NCBI RefSeq assembly: GCF_000226115.1
Contig: NC_016458.1
Location: 6,110,001-6,174,000, forward strand
DNA from: Thermothielavioides terrestris NRRL 8126
Taxonomy: Eukaryota > Ascomycota > Sordariomycetes > Sordariales > Chaetomiaceae
Reading direction: 5' to 3'
Length of the DNA: 64,000 bases
Positions 54,987-64,000 of this stretch are shown one piece after another. The first letter of the stretch is position 1. Every line of letters starts with the position of its first letter. The translations under genes were made by a program, and so were the position numbers. Under the pieces are notes generated by a model. The model did no database searches and had not been told where the DNA came from. It saw only the letters and a program-made list of their open reading frames with translations.

Positions 54987-55900
54987 CTACTTGCCACCCT
55001 TCTTCTTCTTGGGAGTCATGGCGGCCAGCACCGCCGCCGCCACACCACGCGCCAGCGCCTCCGGGTCAAAGCCCGGAGCAGCCTCCTCCTCGCTCTCGTC
55101 CTCATCCTCGTCCTCCTCCTCGCTCTCCTCCTTCTTGGCCTTCTTGGCCTTCTTGGACTTCTTGGTGGGCGCGGCCGCCTTTGCCTTGCCCTTGCCCTTG
55201 CCCTTGGCGGGCGCGGGCGCGCGCTCGTCGTCATCGTCGTCGTCATCCTCGGCGTCGGCGTCCTCGCACTCCATGGCGAGGAGGGCGCGCAGGGTGGCGC
55301 GCAGCGTCTTCTGGTCCTACCACACACAGTCAGACTAGCTCTTTTCCTTTGTCTTTTCATTTGTACTCACGAGATTGGCCTTGGGCTCCTGGCGCCCCTG
55401 CATCAGGGCCAGGAAGTGCTTGGCGGCGGGGAGCACACTCGCGGGGCTGATTCATCAGTACCGTGCGCCTTGCAACTGTGCTGACAGACTTACATGGAGC
55501 GACACTTCTTGCCGCGCGCACAGCGCGCGCACCGGGCCGCTTTGCCGGGGGCCTCCCGGCACTCCCCAGAGCTCTTGCCGCGCATGGCGGACTTCAGGCA
55601 ACCCAGGCAGGGCTGCTCTCTCAGGGCGCCCTCCTCCTCCTCATCCTCCGAAGAGGAGGAGGAGGAGGAGGGGGGCGCCGCACGCTTGGAGGGGGTCTTC
55701 GGCGTGGCGGGGGTCCTGCTGCAAGTGTCAGAGACGCGGATGTACGCGCCGCGCCAGTCGGGCAGATTGTGGTGTGCTCACTTCTTGCTGGCGCCAGCGC
55801 CAGCCTTGGTGGGGGTGGCCGGGAGCGGGGGAGGCTTGTTCTTGGCCGCCTTGGCGGCGCGGGCCTTCTCGAGAGCGGCGAGGCGAGCAGAGGACGGCAT
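54987..55900 (-). CDS. Antisense spliced accessory gene inside the Copia element
   Basis: Minus-strand model: exons 55900-55782, 55718-55494, 55446-55371 and 55316-54987, giving 249 residues in frame. All three introns are GT-AG with good donors (GTGAGC, GTAAGT, GTGAGT) and CTGAC/CTGAT branch-like sites; lengths are 63, 47 and 54 bp. The first acceptor is a tandem CAGCAG. The protein has a basic Ala/Lys N-terminus, a Ser run then Glu run (57-69), a cysteine cluster C-x2-C-x12-C-x9-C-x2-C-x5-C at 77-112, and a short helix (LPAAKHFLALMQGRQ). An Asp/Glu run, a Lys-rich nuclear-localisation-like stretch, a second acidic run and a PKKKKGGK end follow. Similar Cys clusters occur, as far as I recall, in uncharacterised fungal proteins. 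Function unknown; a nucleic-acid or chromatin binder is a guess. Confidence 0.72.
55715..55720 (-). promoter_or_regulatory. Tandem NAGNAG splice acceptor in the antisense gene
   Basis: CAGCAG at the end of the first intron: either AG keeps the frame and changes the junction residues (Asn-Arg against Lys alone), so two protein forms differing by one residue are possible. Confidence 0.4.
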
Positions 55901-56075
55901 GGTTGTTGTTGTTGATGTTGTTGTTGTTGCTGATGCTGCTGCTGTTGCTCGCGGTCTGCAGAGGAAGAGTTCGGGAGATGGTTTGAGGCGCACTCACCAT
56001 GATTAAATACTTCCAGGAGTGCAGCCATCGACCGGCCTGCGGCACTGCGGTATTGTCTGCATGGCGCGAATGCAA

Positions 56076-56466
56076 CAATGGGTAGCAATGGTGGGCGTGC
56101 ATTCAAGACGTTGGGCAACAAAGGCCACAATGGCACACATGCGAATGATCGCAATGCTCAATTGCGCAACCTGCACCCACAATCGAGGCGGCACGATTCA
56201 AGATACGCGCCTGAATGGAGGATGGGGATGGAACGCGCTGCGCAATTGGGAACTGCGCACAATGCGATCAATGGCGCTCGCAACAATGCCAACGACAGCG
56301 CCCCTGAATGTCAACTTTGGCGCCCCTGGGTCTGACCGCATTCAGCGCAGCACGCAATTCGCCAACGCACGCGCCACAACGCGTACACAATGGCGCGCGG
56401 ACAACTTGCACAATGGCGGCGGCTGCGCGCAATGGTGGGATCAATACCGGAGGCCACAGTTCAATG
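56076..56466. repeat. CAATG motif array in the Copia 3' region
   Basis: The pentamer CAATG occurs 11 times in 391 bp on the plus strand, mostly as cacaatgg, gcaatgg or acaatgc, with irregular spacing. It lies between the antisense gene's start (on its upstream side) and the 3' LTR. The RIP-killed copy has the corresponding sequence, with many CAATG changed to CAATA, at about 19030-19440. Confidence 0.8.
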
Positions 56467-56539
56467 CGCCTGGCAGTGCGAGCTCCAGAGTCAGTGCCCA
56501 GCATGCGTGTTCCACAGACAGCCTCCTGAGAGTCTGTCT

Positions 56540-56547
56540 GGGGGGTG
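56540..56547 (+). other. G-rich polypurine tract before the 3' LTR
   Basis: ctggggggtg directly precedes the TG of the 3' LTR, the position of the plus-strand primer. The same tggggggtg motif also appears 3' of pol near 54943 and inside pol (near 52469 and 52531). Confidence 0.55.
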
Positions 56548-56729
56548 TGTCGCGTGCTAGTGCACACGTGACTCTATCTGCCAGGCTCCCTGCGCTCAGG
56601 GGGCACATGTCAGCTCTGCCCACACATGTATATAGACCTCGGCGCTCCTCCCACCCAGCTTGAGAGGAGCACCTCTCTCAATACACATGCCTCTGCATCC
56701 TGCATGGCCCCACTTCGCTGCTCTTCTCA
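56548..56729 (+). repeat. 3' LTR of intact Copia
   Basis: 182 bp, identical by eye to 49171-49352; followed by TSD TGTTA at 56730-56734. Confidence 0.95.
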
Positions 56730-56734
56730 TGTTA
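56730..56734. other. Target-site duplication TGTTA, right
   Basis: Matches 49166-49170. Confidence 0.95.
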
Positions 56735-56886
56735 TCATAGACATTGGCTTGTTGGCTTCGAGACAGTTCCATAGAATACAACTGCCATGGCATCGCAAAG
56801 CCCCTTCCAGAAACCCGAAGTTCCATCAATTCGTTCCCTGTCCTCACACCCTCCCCCCCTTCCCCCCCGACTCCCTCCTTTCCCGC

Positions 56887-59800
56887 TCAACTCAAAAACT
56901 TCCCCCCGCACGCACCGCACAGCCCCTCGCCCACAAGCCTCCTCACCTCGTCCCTCCTCTCAGCCGGCATCTTGGCCATCAGCACCTCGGCGCGGATCGT
57001 GCGGAGGCCGCAGGCGCCGCAGCTGCGCGTCGCGCCGGGCGTCTGCACCGCCAGGCCGGACGTCGCGCACGTGCCGAAAAAGTGGCCGTTGGCGCAGCCG
57101 CACAGCGCGCCGCGCCGCACGTCCATGGGCGCGCCGCACAGCTCGCACGCCTGCCGGGCCAGCGCCGGCGCGAACAGGCTGCGCAGCGCGGCCGCCGCCG
57201 CGTCGTCGTTGTCGCCGCCGGCGGCCGGGAAGTGCACGCCGGGCACCTCGGGCCCGCCGCCGTAGAGGTACTCGAAGAGCTTGGCTTCGGTCGTGAGTTG
57301 TGCGTAATGCGGGGGCATGGTGGTGGTGGTGGTGGTGGTGGTGGTGGTGGAGCCCGTCAAGTGGTTGCTTGTGTCCGAGTCCGTGCTCGCGAACTGTGGG
57401 TGGAGTGGGAGCAAGTGGTCGTCGGACTGCGCGGCGGGGCGTGTCTGTCGCTGCGGCTGCCGCGGGTGCCGCGGTTTGTATCCGAAGAGCACGGTCGACC
57501 GTACCGTGTGCCAGCCGCCGCGCTCCGGCTGTTGCGTGCTGTGGCTGCTGGCGAGGACAGCCGAGACGCCGCCCCCTGGGGAGAGGGCCAGACCGTGTAT
57601 GCGGAAGCGGTGCGGGTGGATCTCGGGAATCTCAAGTCTTGATGTTCCGTCGTCGCCGTTGGCGTTCTCCTCGTCTGCGAGCGAATCGAGGTCGCCGTCC
57701 ATATCCAGGTCGTCGTCCTCTTCACCCTCTGACTCCGAGGCCGAAACGTCCGAGTCAACGTCGCCGTAGCGGCGAGTCAGATGCATGTCGAGCGGAATCT
57801 GGACGTCGATTTTCTGCGCCATGGTGCGCACCCACTGCGGCCGTGGATCCGCCGTGGTATCGCTCGGAGGAGGAACGTTTGTTTGGTACCAATCCTTCGT
57901 CGTGGCCGTGGCAGACATCCGGACCAGGGTATAGAGAGGGGTAGGGGTTGGAGTGGTAGGATCAGGAGGGTGAATGACAAGATCTGAGACCGTTAGTCCG
58001 TTGAAGGGAAAACAGTCGCGCACATAGGAAGATGAAGACATACCAACTATAGGATTTTGGGAGCCCTGATCGGCGTCCTCGCGATACATTGTCCCGCAGT
58101 CCCAAGCGCTGTGGGCTCTCACCTGATATCCAGGCCCGCCGGAGAGCACGACGTCGAACTGTTTAAGATCGAACCCCGTGGCGATCAAGCCTCGACAGGA
58201 GCTGACAGTGCCGTCGGTCCAGATCTTTGAGGGCGTCAGCAACAGCTTGCGGATTCGGGGAACGGTGCAGGCTTGGCATACACAATTCTCAAACTCGACG
58301 AATGCATCGGCGGACAAGTGCACGCACACTCCGTGCATGTCTCCGCTGCCCACTTCGAGATTCGGGAGTTCGCCTCTCACCCAAGGTTCCTTGATCGTGA
58401 CTCTGCGGAAGCCAACATAATTGCGGTCAATGAAGGAGAGAGCGCAACTGCGTGCGTCACCATCTTGCAGCCAGGGACCCCATCTGAGACCGAACGAAGT
58501 GCCGCAGGGGACCCAATCCGTGTCCGTAGACTATTTAGTTCCCTGTTAGTACGAGAGTCGAACCAGTTCCCTGTTGGTCAACTCACCTTAACGGCCTCGT
58601 GGGGTCCTTCAGCCTTGAAGCGTGCGATCTCACGCACCAGCCAGACCGTATTCTGCCCCGGTTCTGCCCGGAGCGACGTGTCCGCCTTCCGCTTACCCTC
58701 GTCCGGAACCGAGACACACTGCACGCTGATGATGGCCACCTCCTGGACGTCGTTGATGGTTGCAAGCAGGGCTTGGCCCGGCGCGATCGCGTGACACCAT
58801 GCAAACGCGCGGATGTACTCGCTGATCTCGGTCTGCTGCCCGGGCACGATCAAGCGCTCGCCGACGCCCCAAAGGACGATCCACGAGTTGAGCTCGCGAC
58901 GCTGCAGCATGCCCTCGTTGGCGCGCGGCAGGATGTTCGCGGGCTTGTCGCCATCTCCAAACATGCCCAGTGTGCCAGAGGCAGTCAGGATGGCCAAAAC
59001 GGGCCGGTGGTTGACGCCCAGACCGGACGGAGACCAGCCAATGGAGACGACGTGGTTCATGCTGCTTCCCACGCCGGTAATGGGCCCGTACCCAGCGCCG
59101 TGAGGACGATTGAATCCCAGGCCGGGGCCCTCGCCCTCCTCGTCCGCCGAGTCGTAGGCGTCGGAGTCGGCAGACTCGTCATTGCTGTCGACGCTCTGGG
59201 CGTCCGCATTGACGGCGCTCTCGTAGGGAAACGGAATCTCTTGGGCGAGGAACAGCTCTCTGTTGACACGGGGGTCTAGAGGCGGAAACGACACCGGCAT
59301 GTGCTTGCTGCCCTCGGAGTACTGTCCACGGAGAATCTGATGGTTGTGCCTCCTGGACCCCGCCTCTCCGTCGTCGTCCTCGTCGGAGGAAGATGCATCA
59401 CCAGATGCCCAGCTCCCTTGGGGGCCATTCGTGCGAGCTCTCAGCTTTTCTCGGCGCTTTGACAGGTCCGGGAACTCGGGGACAAAGACATGGACCGAGT
59501 CATCAGCGGCGACAGCCAAATCGCCATCGCATGAGAATTGGATGGCACGCTTGGTCAGCGGCCGTGAATTGAGGGTGAGCTCTCGGAGGGGGAGAAACTG
59601 GGGAGTCCTCGGTTAGCTGGTAGTATGAAAAGGGGGCACTTTGCTGCCGTGGCCGTGGTCATCAACAACACCGAGTACAGCCCTTGTGGCTAGGGTTCCA
59701 GCCCAAATTTGGGCAAGACAGGGAAGCAGCTGTACAAGAACGATGAGATGTTTCCAACTGGAAGTTCCGGAAATGCAAAAATCAGAGTTGATTGCCTGTT

Positions 59801-59933
59801 TGTGGAGATGGGCGGGAGTAGGGGGCTTGCTGAGGCTCATCAGGGACGATGGCGGGGCGAAAACAGCAACCGATAAAAATGGAACGACAACACCCACCCT
59901 CGGCTTGTTCGGCTTTAAGGTTGCCGTGCTCAT
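56887..59933 (-). CDS. Transcription factor IIIC subunit with N-terminal delta domain and C-terminal zinc finger (TFIIIC90/Sfc9-like)
   Basis: Exons 59933-59898, 59597-58587, 58530-58044 and 57983-56887 give 876 residues in frame. The N-terminal part (RPLTKRAIQFSCDGDLAVAADDSVHVFVPEF) begins a WD-like propeller typical of the TFIIIC delta domain. Two acidic disordered inserts (DSADEEGEGP; SESEGEEDDDLDMDGD) interrupt it. The end carries the TFIIIC zinc-finger module with repeated Cys pairs: CELCGAP, CGCANGHFFGTC, SCGACG and LCGACGGKF. TFIIIC recognises A and B boxes of tRNA genes for RNA polymerase III. The first intron is 300 bp; the third (60 bp, 57984-58043) is a multiple of three without a stop, so retention would only add 20 residues. 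The intact Copia element ends 152 bp beyond the stop. Confidence 0.87.
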
Positions 59934-60280
59934 GGCGAAAAGCCTCTGGAGGGAACAAATAATGGCGTGGTGTCAAGTCTATGATATTGGAGGCTGCGCA
60001 TCTTCGTGACAGAAATGTGAGGAATGCTCGGCTGTTTGTGTGAGAGCGTGTCGAAGGCAAGAGAGATTGCTGTGTTTGAAGAGAAAGCAGCTCCACACTG
60101 CAATTGCAGCTGTTGAGCATTTGATGTGGAACGGCACAGTGAACCCTAACCCTTCCAGCGCTAGAACAACGGGGTATGGGATACGACGTGGGCAGAGGTT
60201 GAGCCATCGGTATACTGGCCACATTACACGCAGTCGACATGGGAGTGAGAAACGAGAACCGGTCAACTACCAGCTCGCTT
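59934..60280. other. Promoter of the TFIIIC gene, after GPI8
   Basis: 347 bp between the TFIIIC start and the GPI8 stop, both minus strand. Contains the telobox-like motif at 60142-60154. Confidence 0.5.
60142..60154 (+). promoter_or_regulatory. Telobox-like motif (AACCCTAACCCTT) upstream of TFIIIC
   Basis: About 210 bp upstream of the TFIIIC start codon. Same motif as at 29889. Only sequence and position support it. Confidence 0.3.
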
Positions 60281-61551
60281 TCACCTCCCGGGCCCTTCTA
60301 GATACGAACTTAGCCCCCATAATAGCGTGCACCCCGCCACGGCAGCAAGTCCCAGGGCCTTCTTGGCCCACCAGTTCTCGTCCGTCAGCGGCTTCGCAAG
60401 CTGCGCCTTCTTCTGCACCACCACCACCCTGTTCTCCTCGGCCTTTTCGGTCGCGTTCTTCTGTGAAGCGGCCTCCTGTTCGTCCGCTTTCCGGTGCAGC
60501 GCCGCGATGGTCCTGCTGAGCGAGAGGAGCTCCTCCTCCAGGGCCGTGATGTTCTTGGCCCCGTCCACCTCGACGTTCTGTACGTTGCCAAAGAAATCCG
60601 TGACCAGCCGCTTGCGCGCGGCCTCGGCGCCCCCCCGGAACAGGTCGTAGCGCACGCCCGCGTGCGAGTGGATCTTCTCGAACGTGTAGCTGTCGAACAG
60701 GTCGCCGAGCGTCTTTTTGCTGCTCGTGTCGCGCACTTCGGTCTCGAGGAACTCGAGGTTGTAGTACGTGTACCGGTCGATCACGGCGACGCCGATGTCG
60801 TTGTCGGCGTGGTGCGAGTACGACGACTGGTCGAGCTCGGAGGAGCCCGTGGCGATAATGTTGGGCGAGTACAGCTTGCTGTACATGGTGTTGGCCTGGC
60901 ACGTGTCGATCATGAAGAGGATCTCGTTGTATCTGCACGGCGTTGGTCAGCCTGCCAGCCTCAAGTCGGAGGCGCGTGGCTGTGGCGCCCTAGACAGCCC
61001 TCAGCCTACCTCTTTTTCTCCCACATCTGCTCAAAGGCGTCGGCCAGATCGAACGCGCCAATCTCCTCGGCATCCTGGAACTTCAGGAACTCGTTTCCGC
61101 CGTGCCCCGTCATGTAGACCAAGATGTTGCTGCGGTCGTCCGTCAGCAGCCTCTTGCTGCGCGGCATCTCGTCCCCGACGCGATCGGTCAGCAGCCGGAT
61201 GAAGTTCTCCACCGTCACCTCGTACCCCCTGTAGTCGACCTCGATATTGTCGCCGTAGAGGTCGACAGCCCGGTCGGCGTTGGAGTAGACGGTGCCGGGG
61301 AAGGCGTTGCGTGGATTGCAGGCCATGTCGTCGGGCAGCATCAGGATGATCTGCGAGTCGGGGATGCCGAGGCGCTTGACGGTGCGATAGATGGAGAGCA
61401 CGTTTGCCAGGTGCCGGTAGTTGAACCAAAAGCGCGAGGTGCACACCAGCACCGCCCAATTGCTGGTGTGCTCGGCGCCGGCAAGGGACGCGGATGCGAC
61501 AAGCGCAGCACCGAGCAGCGCTGGGAGCCCGAAGACGCCCGAGAGCTTCAT
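60281..61551 (-). CDS. GPI8: GPI-anchor transamidase catalytic subunit (GPI8/PIG-K)
   Basis: Exons 61551-61010 and 60932-60281 with a 77-bp GT-AG intron give 397 residues. A signal peptide (about 1-26) is followed by the C13 cysteine-protease domain: [17 protein letters not shown], the catalytic His150 in MTGHGG and the catalytic Cys192 in DTCQA. The conserved [10 protein letters not shown] block follows. A Lys-rich lumenal stretch and one membrane helix ([20 protein letters not shown]) end the protein. In the ER it cleaves C-terminal signal sequences and attaches GPI. Clients in this window would include the GH72 enzyme and the secreted protein at 41601. An ATG seven codons upstream (61572) is possible, but 61551 starts the signal peptide cleanly. 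Confidence 0.95.
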
Positions 61552-62146
61552 CTTTGCTGCCGCAGTGTGCAACGTAAACCTGGCGGCTGCGGCGTCGCGG
61601 TATCGTCGTGGTTACTTCCTTGTATCGACGGCCATCAGCGCTGTCAGCTGTTGGGCGGCCGGACGTCTGCGAATTGTCTGTTGTTTGTCATCTTTCAGGA
61701 GTCCTTTGTTGGAACGCTCCCGCAGATGCGACACATCTTACATAAGGTAACTAAACCCTGAGGCTACACTAACAACCTGGAACTTACTGTTGTATTCCGT
61801 AGTGTACGCTGTAATACACTAAGGTACCACTCTAAACCATGACACAGGCAATACAAAGGAACGACGGAAATTGCGGTAAAAATGCAGAACTTGGGCGCAT
61901 CATACCAGCGAAAGTGCCTCCGGACACTCAGGACCGTAACTGGCTATGTGCTCTGGTACGCTAGGTTGGCATCCAACTTCCGCTTGGTTCGGGTTCTTCC
62001 CTCGTTCTTCCCAGAATTAGACAAATGGTGCCGGTGAATTGAGTTCAGGTATTCTGTTTGCACAACCGTACTCTGTATTGTGTTACAATATATCCAGGTC
62101 CTTGGTGAAGCGGGGCGGCGCTGAGGCAGGCGATCCCTGCACGGTT

Positions 62147-62545
62147 ATGGCTAAAGAGGTCCCGCCAAGACTAATTTCGGAGACTGCCGCTTACAAGTAT
62201 TTACAATCGCCACGGGGTGAGCGGGGCCGCGACGGGGCCTCGACGACTTCGAGCAACATCAACAACGAACAATCGCAAAGACTCGTTGCAACAACTTTAC
62301 GAAATCTCAACCAAATCGAAAAAAAAGAAAACGAAGTTAACCCTCACCCTAACCTTGACCCTCACCCTAACCATAACCCTCACCCTAACCAGCGGGGGGC
62401 TGGCGCCGCCCCCCGCACCCCCGGCGAACTAACCCGTGGCTAACCCGTGGCGATAGTGCAAACCCCTTGGCGGTCTTGGCGGGGTACTGACGCTCCATTG
62501 CCGACAATTGGCCGAAATTAGTCTTGGCGGGACCTCTTTAGCCAT
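62147..62545. mobile_element. Small inverted-repeat (MITE-like) element
   Basis: A 34-bp stretch at 62147-62180 (atggctaaagaggtcccgcc...) is repeated perfectly in reverse complement at 62512-62545. Between them lie A-rich sequence and a telomere-like CCCTAA-type array. No coding capacity and no clear target-site duplication. It resembles a non-autonomous DNA element, family unknown. Confidence 0.6.
62336..62390 (-). repeat. Degenerate telomere-like repeat (CCCTAA-like)
   Basis: Runs of CCCTCACCCTAACC and CCATAACCCTCACCCTAACC preceded by an A-rich tract and gaagttaa. In reverse complement it matches the layout at 11048-11150: TTAGGG-like units, then ggtt..ttcg, then a T run. Confidence 0.7.
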
Positions 62546-62867
62546 CAGCCCCTGCACACCACCTCCACTTGACACCCATCATCAGGGTGCAATTCTTGGG
62601 TGGCAGGAACTAGCATGTGACAACGACGCGGGAGAGTTACCAGTGGATGCGTTTCTTGGCGTCACAGTGGTTGACTGATGTCCGCCTGATGTTTTCCAAG
62701 GGTCACAGGCTCCGTAAAGCAGTCTGCGAGGACATTTTGCTCAAAAGAAACCCAACACACGCTTCATAGGAGAAGGAGGAAACACAGCTGCCTCGACTGA
62801 ACTACCTACAGTAAAAAGGAGACAAAAGCTGCATGACTTCGCAGTTCCTGACCCAACCCTGGATATC

Positions 62868-62935
62868 GAATCGAACCGCCTGAGACAGCAAGCCCCGCAC
62901 TGCCTACCGCGTTACACAGTCGGCCAACCACAAGC
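62868..62935 (-). other. tRNA-like (A/B box) stretch, possible SINE head
   Basis: On the minus strand GGTTCGATTC (62868-62878) has B-box form. About 30 bases upstream of it lies TGTAACGCGGTAGGC, a weak A-box-like stretch. The acceptor ends do not pair and the anticodon loop is too long, so it is not a functional tRNA. Confidence 0.2.
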
Positions 62936-63384
62936 AGCTAACTCTTCCCTGGCAGCAGCTGTTGGTCTCGCCCCGCCATTCACACACGGTCCACCTGCAT
63001 CCACCACCATAACAACTGCTTGGGTGTTCAGTGTTGCCGACGCAGACAACTTGAGGTCTGCGGCGGCGGCGCGGGACACTCACGCCTTCTTCCGACGTGC
63101 ACGAAGAAGCGACCACTCTAGCACTCTGAAAGAGCGCACCCCATATCTCGGTCGCAAGAGCTACAGTACCCCATCGTTTCGGGTAACGTTAGCTTCCTGC
63201 CTAGCGAGGTACCCCGCGATCCAAGCTGTTGGGTCACCCCACCTTTGTCTTTGTGCGACATCAACCTTGGAAGGCATCGAGAGCCAAGTCCAGTCGGTTC
63301 TTCCTCTCTCATCATATCCTCCGGCTCTTCACCTCCCATCGTATCCTTTCGCAGCTTTGCCCGCAAGGCAAAAATTGTGCAACC

Positions 63385-64000
63385 ATGGGGCGCCCTCCGG
63401 CGTACCTGTTCGTGGTGAGGCAAGTCTCGACGGCGCCCACACTCCCTCGACGTCGGCCGCAGCGTCACCAGCACAGTCTGTGCTGTCGTTGTCTTGCTTT
63501 GGGCACCGTTTTGACTGACTGTGCTCGCAGGCACGGCTACCGCCTCGACGCCGCGGACAAGCAGTGGCACATGTCGTCGCCGACCCCCTACGACCCTCCG
63601 CTGACGTACAGTGGCTGGCAGCAAGCAAAGAGCCTGGGCGTCCGGATAGCATCCATAATCCGCGAGAGGGTCCACGAGGACGCCGAGCGGGCCGCGAGCG
63701 AGGCCGTCGCGGATCCGTCTGTCGCAGCTGGGAAGAAGAAAACCAAGAGATACAAAGTCGTGCTGCACAGCTCGCCATTTCTGCGATGCGTCCAGACCTC
63801 GATCGCCATCTGCGCCGGCCTCGCCCAGGATTCAACCCCGTTTGGTCCCGCAAAGACCCGCGACGATCCGCGGCCACCAACAGCTGCCCCAGGCTCCCAA
63901 CCCAAGCCGACCGTCCTCACCGACTCGCAGGGTACTGGCACGCCTGCCGCTCCTGTGCAGATCCGGAGGTCCGTCCTCCGGTTGGACGCCTTTCTCGGAG
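63385..64000 (+). CDS. Histidine phosphatase (phosphoglycerate mutase-like) family protein, 5' part
   Basis: Exon 1, 63385-63419 (MGRPPAYLFVV and the first two bases of the next codon), and exon 2 from 63531 to the window end, open throughout. Joined, they create the catalytic motif VVRHGYRLD, in which the RHG histidine is the phospho-acceptor. The SPTPYDPPLTYSGWQQAKSLG block and VVLHSSPFLRCVQTS (with the second catalytic Arg) confirm the family. The intron (63420-63530) starts GCAAGT, a GC-AG intron; a GT start does not give the RHG motif. Substrate unknown. The gene is truncated by the window end, at about 170 residues. Confidence 0.85.
   Translation, partial: MGRPPAYLFVVRQVSTAPTLPRRRPQRHQHSLCCRCLALGTVLTDCARRHGYRLDAADKQWHMSSPTPYDPPLTYSGWQQAKSLGVRIASIIRERVHEDAERAASEAVADPSVAAGKKKTKRYKVVLHSSPFLRCVQTSIAICAGLAQDSTPFGPAKTRDDPRPPTAAPGSQPKPTVLTDSQGTGTPAAPVQIRRSVLRLDAFLG

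Larger units (their letters stand above)
49171..56729 (+). mobile_element. Intact Ty1/Copia LTR retrotransposon (7559 bp)
   Basis: Complete element: 5' LTR, primer-binding site, single gag-pol frame, antisense accessory gene, CAATG-rich stretch, G-rich tract and 3' LTR, flanked by TSD TGTTA. I compared the two LTRs base by base and found no difference over 182 bp, so insertion is recent. It shows no RIP. It lies between the carnitine carrier and TFIIIC genes, 152 bp after... the stop of the minus-strand TFIIIC gene (56887), without interrupting either. Same family as 12109-19701. Confidence 0.97.
61552..63384. other. Intergenic, 1.8 kb, with small repeats
   Basis: Divergent region between GPI8 and the histidine-phosphatase gene. 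Contains the inverted-repeat element at 62147-62545 and a tRNA-like stretch near 62868-62935. No protein gene is recognised. Confidence 0.5.

Noticed and set aside
57300..57944. Plus-strand open frames opposite the TFIIIC gene
   Set aside because: The TFIIIC zinc finger and propeller read on the minus strand; the Trp/Val runs are the complement of a Thr/Pro run.

Overview
The window is nuclear DNA of a filamentous ascomycete, most likely a Sordariomycete and possibly Sordariales/Chaetomiaceae. Genes are GC-rich, with strong G/C third positions and short introns of about 47-110 bp. Two blocks are AT-rich and full of TAG/TAA/TATA-type C-to-T and G-to-A changes, the signature of repeat-induced point mutation (RIP). 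Conserved genes fit a filamentous fungus: HAUS6 augmin subunit, RBM25-like splicing factor, mitochondrial bS21m, GH72 glucanosyltransferase, mitochondrial carnitine carrier, TFIIIC zinc-finger subunit and GPI8.

Layout. Positions 1-9.7 kb are a RIP-destroyed transposon graveyard: a Ty3/Gypsy chromovirus pol (+), an unrecognised minus-strand remnant, the helicase end of a Helitron (+), and a second minus-strand remnant. Positions 9.7-12.1 kb are a mosaic of permuted inverted repeats, a 19-bp minisatellite, telomere-like repeats and a long T tract. Positions 12109-19701 are a complete Copia element (182-bp LTRs, TSD TGTTC) killed by RIP. Positions 19.7-49.1 kb are gene-rich: alpha/beta hydrolase, DUF4238-type protein, cytochrome b561-like membrane protein, small Cys-rich protein, GH72 enzyme, HAUS6, bS21m, RBM25, a crotonase, a broken flavin monooxygenase interrupted by a T64G24 homopolymer, a GPI-type secreted protein, an EH-domain/Vps4-type AAA ATPase and the carnitine carrier. 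Positions 49171-56729 hold a second, intact copy of the same Copia family, with visibly identical LTRs and TSD TGTTA. Positions 56.9-64 kb hold the TFIIIC subunit, GPI8, a small inverted-repeat element with telomere-like repeats, and the 5' part of a histidine-phosphatase gene cut by the window end.

Most notable: (1) the Copia element carries, antisense between pol and the 3' LTR, a four-exon gene for a 249-residue Cys-cluster/acidic/basic protein. Its three introns can be removed only from antisense RNA. The same gene is present, degraded, in the RIP-killed copy. A dense CAATG motif array lies beside it. (2) The two Copia copies have pol coding regions of exactly equal length (5370 bp), one intact and one RIP-destroyed. 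(3) A Vps4-like ATPase has an EH domain in place of the MIT domain. (4) Two probable GC-AG introns, one fixed by the RHG catalytic motif of the histidine phosphatase.

All exon models were worked out by hand from reading-frame continuity, splice consensus and protein family motifs. No database search was run.
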